A stretch of DNA of 11,939 nt from Geminicoccaceae bacterium (lineage in GTDB: Bacteria; Pseudomonadota; Alphaproteobacteria; Geminicoccales; Geminicoccaceae), in NCBI GenBank assembly GCA_030824835.1, contig JAPJRA010000050.1, positions 1-11,939 of the forward strand, read 5' to 3'. A program made the translations under genes and the position numbers. Shown piece by piece: positions 7,270 through 11,939 of the stretch. Below the pieces are notes generated by a model. It had not been told where the DNA came from. It saw only the letters and a list, made by a program, of their open reading frames with translations, and did not search any database. The stretch's first letter is position 1. Every line of letters begins with the position of its first letter.

Positions 7270-8831
7270 TGGCGCGCTTCGCGGTGCTTGATCTGGCCAT
7301 AGGCGAGCACGGCGAAGTTGCCGAGCAGCTGGGCGCGCCGCGCCTGATCGTCCCCGGCCTCGGCCATGGCCGCCGGGCAGTAGGTTACGGTCAGGGCATT
7401 GACCAGGGCATCGTCGGCGACGCCGGAAGCCTGCAGCTTCGGCAGGATCGCGTCGATCCGCTCCAGCATGTCGGCTGGCTTGGCCCCGCGCAGCTGTGCG
7501 GCGACGCCCTCATCCTCGATCATGGAAGCGAGCTTCGCGTCCTCGACGGCAGGGCACCCCTGGTCGAGGTTGCCGGCGAGCAGGGTGTGCGTCTCGTCGC
7601 GCAGCTTGGCCACCGCGCCAGGTTCGGCATTGGCCGGCGCGTTGTTGCCCCACGCCGTGCGCACGTAGTTGGCGGCGTCGGCGATATCCTGGTCCGACAT
7701 GCCGACGCCCACGGCCGGCATCGGGCCCCGGCCGTGGGCCGCTTCCAGCCCGCCCAGCACCACCTGCTCGATATTCTGGGCGCCTTCCGCCAGGACGGCA
7801 CCGTTGCCCGCCAGGGCCGGGATCATGCCGCTCATCCCTCGCCCGTCGACGCCGTGGCAGAAGGCGCAATGGTTGAGGTAGGGCGCGGCGCCGACGGCCG
7901 CGACCTCGCTCGACGCGGCCTGCTTCCCGCTCGCGGCGGCGTCGGGATTGGCCGCGGACTTGAGGTAGGTCGCCATCGCCTCCAGGTCGGCTTCGGACAG
8001 ATGGCTCAGGCTGCGGTCGATGGTCTCCTGCATCGGCCCCAGCGCCACGCCCTTGTCCGGTGCCGCACCGGTCTTCAGGTAGGTGATCAGCTGCGCGTCG
8101 GTCCAGGAGCCCAGCCCGTCGCGGCTCTCGGCCTGGAGGCTCGGGGCATACCAGCCCTCGATCTGCCCGCCCTCGAGACGCCCGGCCCAGTCCGACGCGC
8201 CGAACAGCTTGTTGCCGTTGTGGCATTCACCGCAATGACCGAGCCCCTCGACGAGATAGGCGCCGCGGTTGAACGCCTCGCTCTGCTGCGGGTCGGGCTC
8301 GAACGTGCCGGACTTGAAGAAGGCCGTGCGCCACGCCAGCAGACCAGCGCGGATGTTGAAGGGGAAGGCCAGCTTCAATGGCTTGCGTGGGGCATCCTGC
8401 GGCGGCAGCGAGAACAGGTAGGCCTTGATCGCCAGCACGTCGTCGCGGGTGACCTTGGTGAACCAGGGGAAGGGGAAGACGGGATAGAGATACTCGCCGT
8501 CGGCGCCGATCCCCTCGTGCATCGCCTGGTAGAACTGCTCGTCGCTCCAGTTGCCGATGCCGGTCGCCTTGTCGGGCGTGATGTTGGGCGTGGAAATGTC
8601 ACCGAACGGCGTCGGCATGTAGAGACCACCCGCAAACGGCTGTCCGCCCGGCGCCGTATGGCAGGCCACACAGTCGCCGGCCGTGGCCAGATAGCGGCCG
8701 CGCTCCAAGAGCGGTTCCGGGTCGGTGGCGCGTGCCGGGTGGTCCAACAGGAATGGGGCGACGATGGCTGCCACCGTCAGCGCATGGATGCACCATGCCT
8801 TGCGTGTACCGATCAAAGCGGTCTCGTTCAT
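7266..8831 (-). CDS. Triheme cytochrome c, alcohol/gluconate-dehydrogenase subunit type, with C-terminal extension
   Basis: Periplasmic electron-transfer protein of 521 aa. A signal peptide ends near ARA at 33-35. Three CxxCH haem sites are seen: CVACH 54-58, CGECH 200-204 and CAFCH 322-326, one per cytochrome domain. Such triheme proteins pass electrons from membrane-bound alcohol, aldehyde, gluconate or sorbitol dehydrogenases to ubiquinone or a terminal oxidase. Family members usually stop soon after the third domain (about 400-450 aa). This one continues about 120 residues more, from around 400, with two further cysteines (Cys426 in QGCPAVED, Cys485 in TYCPAAM) and mostly helical-looking sequence. 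No dehydrogenase subunit is adjacent; the next gene, overlapping by 4 nt, is an FNT-family channel. The ATG at 8831 is the only start that keeps the whole signal peptide; its ribosome site is weak (AGGGCA). Confidence 0.92.
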   Translation of the reverse strand: MNETALIGTRKAWCIHALTVAAIVAPFLLDHPARATDPEPLLERGRYLATAGDCVACHTAPGGQPFAGGLYMPTPFGDISTPNITPDKATGIGNWSDEQFYQAMHEGIGADGEYLYPVFPFPWFTKVTRDDVLAIKAYLFSLPPQDAPRKPLKLAFPFNIRAGLLAWRTAFFKSGTFEPDPQQSEAFNRGAYLVEGLGHCGECHNGNKLFGASDWAGRLEGGQIEGWYAPSLQAESRDGLGSWTDAQLITYLKTGAAPDKGVALGPMQETIDRSLSHLSEADLEAMATYLKSAANPDAAASGKQAASSEVAAVGAAPYLNHCAFCHGVDGRGMSGMIPALAGNGAVLAEGAQNIEQVVLGGLEAAHGRGPMPAVGVGMSDQDIADAANYVRTAWGNNAPANAEPGAVAKLRDETHTLLAGNLDQGCPAVEDAKLASMIEDEGVAAQLRGAKPADMLERIDAILPKLQASGVADDALVNALTVTYCPAAMAEAGDDQARRAQLLGNFAVLAYGQIKHREARQ

Positions 8832-8981
8832 GGCTGTGCCCTACGGTTCGCAGCGAGCACAACCCTGCATCGTGAAGCTCGGTTCCCCCCGTGGAGCCGA
8901 TGTCATGCAAGCGCAACACAGCCGTCGGTGATGCGACGTCCCGCGGGCAGGACCAGTTGTTACAGCTCGAAATACCCGGAA

Positions 8982-8995
8982 GTGCGAAAAAGCAC
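8982..8995 (+). other. Small hairpin upstream of the secreted-protein leader
   Basis: GTGC (8982-8985) and GCAC (8992-8995) enclose a GAAAAA loop. It lies just before the Shine-Dalgarno-pairing structure. The rest of the 255-bp divergent gap, 8832-8981, shows no clear promoter in either direction. Confidence 0.25.
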
Positions 8996-8999
8996 AGAA

Positions 9000-9075
9000 C
9001 CTTTAAGTGTATTGGCGTGGAGATACGACAGCTCCGGCGTCCAAAATGCATCGGAGTTACTGATCAACTTAAAGG
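9000..9075 (+). promoter_or_regulatory. Leader RNA structure that would pair over the ribosome binding site
   Basis: CCTTTAAGT at 9000-9008 is perfectly complementary to ACTTAAAGG at 9067-9075, which includes most of the Shine-Dalgarno AAAGGAG (9071-9077) of the secreted protein gene. Between the arms, AGCTCCG (9030-9036) can pair with CGGAGTT (9052-9058; seven pairs, one G-U), and GTAT (9009-9012) with ATAC (9023-9026). Together these could fold as a three-way junction closed by the Shine-Dalgarno helix. It could act as a translational switch or thermosensor; that is inference. I do not recognise a known riboswitch consensus. Confidence 0.45.
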
Positions 9076-9086
9076 AGTAGATCGAT

Positions 9087-9548
9087 ATGAGAATACAACC
9101 ATTGATGTTCGCAGCTCTTCCGTTTCTCATTGGCTCCTTCGGCATGGCACTGGCTCAGGAATCGTCGCCTATCACCGGCACCACCCCACCGGCAGCGCCG
9201 CCAGCCATTTCCGTAGCCGCGCACAACGCTCTAACTCAAGGTGGAAAAATAAGCAGTGGTAGTCGACAGGTAAGTGCCGAATCCCTGGATCGTATTTCTG
9301 CTGCCACTATTGCTCCGGCATACAGCGTTGGATGGAATGTCGTGCATGCCACACACTGTCTCACGTATTATACAGGCACCTATACGTGGCTCTATATCTA
9401 TCCAGAAGAGGGTGGAGTGTTCTATACGAACAATCTAAATATTCAGAATGCATTCAGTCCGCAGTGTGCGTTAGGTAACTATGTCGCAATTTATGTAACA
9501 AGCAGCAGTGGAACCTGGGATCGGGTATATACTTACAATTTCAAGTAG
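9087..9548 (+). CDS. Small secreted protein of unknown function
   Basis: 153 aa. The N-terminus is a textbook signal peptide: MRIQ, a hydrophobic core (about 5-20) and ALA at 21-23 before QE, leaving ~130 mature residues. The mature part starts with a proline/alanine/threonine-rich linker (ITGTTPPAAPPAI), then a serine-rich stretch. The C-terminal ~75 residues are rich in Tyr, Trp, Thr and Asn, with alternating hydrophobics that suggest a beta-sheet fold. Exactly two cysteines remain (in ATHCLTYY and SPQCALG), fit for one disulfide. AAGGAG at 9072-9077 lies 9 nt before the ATG, strong support for the start. Base composition is clearly less GC-rich than the neighbours (about 45% in 9361-9420), which suggests a different origin. 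I do not recognise the family. It stands alone between a divergent cytochrome c gene and decayed sequence. Confidence 0.8.
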   Translation: MRIQPLMFAALPFLIGSFGMALAQESSPITGTTPPAAPPAISVAAHNALTQGGKISSGSRQVSAESLDRISAATIAPAYSVGWNVVHATHCLTYYTGTYTWLYIYPEEGGVFYTNNLNIQNAFSPQCALGNYVAIYVTSSSGTWDRVYTYNFK

Positions 9549-9571
9549 AGACAAGGAATTTTCTCTTGTCG

Positions 9572-9611
9572 TTGCGGGGCAGGGGTATCCATTCAGTTCC
9601 TTGCCCCGCAA
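9572..9611. terminator. Strong hairpin after the secreted-protein gene
   Basis: TTGCGGGGCA (9572-9581) and TGCCCCGCAA (9602-9611) pair perfectly over 10 bp, and G-U, G-C, G-C, G-U pairs extend the stem to 14 bp with a 12-nt loop. It begins 23 bp after the stop codon. There is no T run after it on either strand, so it may stabilise or end the mRNA by another route. A weaker GACAAG/CTTGTC repeat lies just before it (about 9550-9570). Confidence 0.45.
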
Positions 9612-9696
9612 AGAGCCTGGCGGCTTGATCCACGGCAGCGGTCGTGGCGTACCGAGAACGAGCACAACATCTTGTGATGGATCAGTTCCCCGCAAG

Positions 9697-10440
9697 CTAA
9701 TCCTGCCAGAGGCGAATGACCGAATCGCGCTCGAACTCGTTCGTGCTCGATCTGCCCATGATGCCGAGATCAAAGATGGTCTCGAGCCCGCTTCCACACT
9801 CGGCGACATACTGACGATTGAAAGTGTCGTCCACGTTGTTGTTGAAGGGGTCGACCTTGTTCTTGTACTGGATGCCGGCGAAGTCAGGAAAAGCGGCCCT
9901 GCTCAGGCGGTCCCTGTCGGATAGTTCGGCATCGAGCGACGTGACGTAGTGATAGGCACGTCTCTTCCGCTCGGCGAGGTAGCTGTCGATGCCATTGGCG
10001 AAGTCGAGATCGCCGTAGCCATCGTTGAACTCATAGTCTTACGTCAACGTGCCGACGGCCGACTTGAAGTAGAAGGTATCCTGGTCGGCGATCTGGTAGC
10101 TGACCGGCAGGATTTCCGCATCGAGATCCGGCCCCCAAAGCGCCGACGAGATAGGTACTGGTCGTGGCCTCGGCGCCGCCCTCGTTGCTGCCATCCCAGT
10201 TGATCACCGGCCATTCGGGCAGCGAGCTTCGATGGCCGGTGCCTGCCGCGCCGGCAGCGGGCCAGCCGCGTTTGCCGTAGCTACTTTTCAGCGCGCGGAT
10301 GCCCGAGGCCGTGTCCGGTGTCCGGTAGCCGAGCGGGCCATGGATGGGGGGCTGTCGATGGCGAAACCCACGAGCTTCGAATGATCCACCGCCCCATCGA
10401 TGACGGGGTCATGGAGCTGCTTGAGATTGACGTCGTTTGC
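9697..10440 (-). pseudogene. Decayed YHYH-domain-like secreted protein gene
   Basis: Conceptual translation of the minus strand gives long, protein-like segments broken by lesions. From about 10440 down: ANDVNLKQLHDPVIDG and DHSKLVGFAIDSPP, a frame break in a six-G run at 10346-10351, then GPLGYRTPDTASGIRALKSS, a second break near the five-C run at 10132-10136, then LWGPDLDAEILPVSYQIAD, a TAA stop at 10039-10041, and DYEFNDGYGDLDFANG, YHYVTSLDAELSDRDRLS, FPDFAGIQYKN, ending at TAG 9697-9699. The series (x)GxA(L/I)DxxPIxGPxGY, SGIxxLxSSY, DYEFxxGxGDLDxxNG and FPxxxGxxY matches my memory of YHYH-domain proteins, which are secreted and of unclear function. The hallmark YHYH segment itself is not seen. 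The decay is certain, the family name less so. Confidence 0.6.
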
Positions 10441-10680
10441 AGGCCGACGATATCGGCTGGAATACGGGAGACGAGCTTGGTTCAGATGTCGGAGTCGCTG
10501 ATGCCGAAGCACGGATCCTGCCGGCTGCGGTTCACTCACGGATGGGCGATGACATCCTTCCACAAATCGGTGGCCGACAGTTTCGCCAGCTGATCCTGGA
10601 CGTCGAACGGGCTGTTCAAGGAATGATGGCCGGCGTCGCCCAGCTTACCGGCCGTGACCAGTTCTCATGGATCGAGTGGC
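10441..10680 (-). pseudogene. Upstream remnant of decayed coding sequence, in a different frame
   Basis: One minus-strand frame reads protein-like from about 10680 to 10445: ELVTAGKLGDAGHHSLNSPF, DVQDQLAKLSATDLWKDVIA, VNRSRQDPCFGISDSDI and TKLVSRIPADIVGLQ. It is broken by three TGA codons (10665-10667, 10536-10538, 10482-10484), each where tryptophan would read naturally. It is out of frame with the YHYH-like segment that follows, so another frame break lies near 10440-10450. It may be the N-terminal half of the same dead gene or a separate fragment. I do not recognise the family, and no start codon is evident. Confidence 0.45.
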
Positions 10681-10682
10681 CC

Positions 10683-10713
10683 GTGGCCGGCGCCGCCGAA
10701 CCTAGCCGGCCAC
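10683..10713. terminator. GC-rich hairpin downstream of nadK
   Basis: GTGGCCGGC (10683-10691) and GCCGGCCAC (10705-10713) form a perfect 9-bp stem with a 13-nt loop, beginning 46 bp beyond the nadK stop on the minus strand. No T run follows, so it is at best a non-canonical terminator or a transcript-end stabiliser. Confidence 0.35.
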
Positions 10714-10759
10714 GTCCTCAACCTCACGCTGTGCGATCACCGGTCGCCCATGCCCGGCC

Positions 10760-11518
10760 TCAGGGCACGAACTGCTCCTTTAGAATCCGCTCCTCGAGAT
10801 TGTGCTCGGGATCGAACAGCAGCCGCAGCGACAGGGTGCGGTCTTCCCAGATCTCGACCGAGGCCACGTCGCGTACCTCGGTGAAGTCGGCGACGGCGCT
10901 GACCGGGCGCTTGGCGGGGTCGAGCACCTTGAGCTGGAAGCGCGACCGGCTGGGCAACAAGGCACCGCGCCAGCGGCGTGGCCGAAACGGGCTGATCGCC
11001 GTCAGCGCCAGCAGGTTGGCGCCGAGTGGGATGATCGGGCCATGCGCGGACAGATTGTAGGCGGTGCTGCCGGCCGGCGTCGCCACCAGCACGCCGTCGC
11101 AGACCAGCTCCGGCATCCGGCAGACACCGTCGATCTCGATAGCGACCGAGGCCGCCTGCCGGGTCTCGCGGAACAGCGAAACCTCGTTGATGGCCAGCCC
11201 CTCGTGGACCGCACCGTTCGGGCGGACGGCGCGCATCCGCAACGGGTAGAGGCCGACGCGGGTGGCGCTGGCCATGCGCTCGAGCAGACCTACCGGGCGG
11301 TACGAGTTGAGCAGGAAGCCCACCGTGCCGAGATTCATGCCGTAGATCGGGATCCGCCGGTCGAGGTAGCGGTGCAGCGTCTCCAGCATGAAGCCGTCGC
11401 CGCCGAGCGCGACCACCACGTCGGCCTCCTCGGGCGCCACGGTCGCATAGGTGGCCTGCAGCTCGGTGAGCGCGCGCTGCGCCTCGACGGTGGGCGCAGC
11501 GCGGAAGGCGATCCGCAT
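10760..11518 (-). CDS. nadK: NAD kinase
   Basis: Phosphorylates NAD with ATP to make NADP; cytosolic. 252 aa, matching the short form found in many alphaproteobacteria. GGDG (39-42) is the catalytic and ATP-binding motif, with Asp41 as the general base by family knowledge. NEVSLFR (111-117) is the NAD-binding Asn-Glu pair. [15 protein letters not shown] (141-155) is the glycine-rich conserved block, followed by SAHGPIIP. The open frame extends upstream to 11647, but homologues start near MRIAF, so the ATG at 11518 is used; AGGA lies about 11 nt before it. It is divergent from moaA with a 100-bp gap and has decayed sequence downstream. NADPH from this step would serve, among others, the flavin monooxygenase, but no genetic link is implied. 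Confidence 0.95.
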   Translation of the reverse strand: MRIAFRAAPTVEAQRALTELQATYATVAPEEADVVVALGGDGFMLETLHRYLDRRIPIYGMNLGTVGFLLNSYRPVGLLERMASATRVGLYPLRMRAVRPNGAVHEGLAINEVSLFRETRQAASVAIEIDGVCRMPELVCDGVLVATPAGSTAYNLSAHGPIIPLGANLLALTAISPFRPRRWRGALLPSRSRFQLKVLDPAKRPVSAVADFTEVRDVASVEIWEDRTLSLRLLFDPEHNLEERILKEQFVP

Positions 11519-11554
11519 CGAGTGTTCTTCCTGGCCTGCCGCCGATGGACATCG

Positions 11555-11583
11555 TTCACAGACCGCATATATGCGGCTACGAT
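11555..11583 (+). promoter_or_regulatory. Sigma70-like promoter of moaA with a palindrome in the spacer
   Basis: TTCACA (11555-11560, five of six to the -35 consensus), a 17-bp spacer and TACGAT (11578-11583, four of six to the -10) form a promoter about 36 bp before the moaA ATG. The spacer contains CCGCATATATGCGG (11563-11576), a perfect 14-bp palindrome well placed as an operator. Outer ATCGT (11551-11555) and ACGAT (11579-11583) also form an inverted repeat, but with a different centre. Confidence 0.5.
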
Positions 11584-11618
11584 CCAGGGCCATTAGACGG
11601 ATTTGGAGGCTGCTGTCG

Positions 11619-11939
11619 ATGGTGATCGACCCGTTCGGCCGGGCCATCAGCTACGTGCGGGTGTCGGTCACCGATCGATGCGACTTCCGCTGCGTGTACT
11701 GCATGGCCGAGGACATGACGTTCCTGCCCAAGGCCGACCTGCTGACGCTCGAGGAGCTGGATCGCCTGTGCACGGCGTTCGTGGACCTGGGCGTGCGCAA
11801 GATCCGGCTCACCGGCGGCGAGCCCCTGGTCCGCCGCAACATGATGTGGCTCGTCGAGCAGCTCGGCCGGCACGTGCGTAACGGCGCCATGGACGAGCTG
11901 ACGCTGACCACCAACGGCAGCCCGCTCGAGCGGTTCGCG
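11619..11939 (+). CDS. moaA: GTP 3',8-cyclase (molybdenum cofactor biosynthesis protein A), 3' end outside window
   Basis: Radical S-adenosylmethionine enzyme that rearranges GTP to 3',8-cyclo-7,8-dihydro-GTP, the first step of molybdopterin synthesis; cytosolic. The 107 codons present cover the N-terminal third. The AdoMet iron-sulfur site CxxxCxxC is exact at Cys21, Cys25 and Cys28 (CDFRCVYC). GGEP is at 66-69 inside [12 protein letters not shown], and LTTNGS at 96-101 is the next conserved strand. The start [18 protein letters not shown] matches the family. The ATG at 11619 is preferred over the adjacent GTG because GGAGG (11605-11609) lies 9 nt upstream. The C-terminal second cluster and GTP-binding region are outside the window. 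It is divergent from nadK. Confidence 0.96.
   Translation, partial: MVIDPFGRAISYVRVSVTDRCDFRCVYCMAEDMTFLPKADLLTLEELDRLCTAFVDLGVRKIRLTGGEPLVRRNMMWLVEQLGRHVRNGAMDELTLTTNGSPLERFA

Noticed and set aside
7239..9080. Plus-strand open frame of 613 codons opposite the cytochrome c
   Set aside because: Antisense to a gene with a signal peptide and three CxxCH sites; no domain is recognisable in it.
9508..9924. Plus-strand open frame of 138 codons after the secreted-protein gene
   Set aside because: It overlaps the secreted gene in another frame and is antisense to the better protein-like reading of the YHYH-like pseudogene.
9549..10759. Insertion sequence or transposon remnant
   Set aside because: No transposase motif, no paired terminal repeats bounding the region and no target duplication could be seen.
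11551..11583. Firm ModE molybdate-box call upstream of moaA
   Set aside because: The outer halves fit, but the inner TATATA halves and spacing do not; kept only as a remark in the promoter finding.

Overview
The window is GC-rich DNA with gene families and gene order typical of the Pseudomonadota, most likely an alphaproteobacterium; that placement is inference from protein style (short-form NAD kinase, Apt, YfdC-like channel, triheme dehydrogenase-type cytochrome c), not from a marker gene. Twelve intact or edge-truncated genes and one decayed region are supported. One stretch, about 8900-9550, is visibly AT-richer than the rest.

Left part (1-3864): a type I Baeyer-Villiger monooxygenase (minus strand, cut by the left edge) is divergent from an AraC-family regulator, with a 247-bp intergenic region holding small perfect inverted repeats. 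The regulator converges on a secreted DUF192 protein. That gene is in turn divergent from apt (adenine salvage), and the two start codons overlap in one CCATGG.

Middle part (4103-8831, all minus strand): from upstream to downstream, a triheme cytochrome c overlaps a YfdC-like formate/nitrite-family channel by 4 nt (GTGA). A YadG/YadH-like ABC-2 exporter follows, whose two genes overlap by 4 nt (ATGA), and then a small, predicted helical protein of unknown function. No dehydrogenase partner for the cytochrome lies in the window.

Right part (8832-11939): a small secreted orphan protein on the plus strand is preceded by a leader whose inverted repeat would pair over its Shine-Dalgarno sequence. 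Behind it lies about 1.2 kb of decayed minus-strand coding sequence with stops and frame breaks, whose best-preserved part resembles YHYH-domain secreted proteins. The right end carries nadK (minus) divergent from moaA (plus, cut by the right edge). A sigma70-like promoter for moaA has a 14-bp perfect palindrome exactly in its 17-bp spacer.

The most unusual items are the Shine-Dalgarno-pairing leader with its orphan secreted protein, the cytochrome c with a C-terminal two-cysteine extension coupled to an FNT channel, and the moaA promoter palindrome. I found no CRISPR array, tRNA, rRNA, intact transposase or complete phage module.
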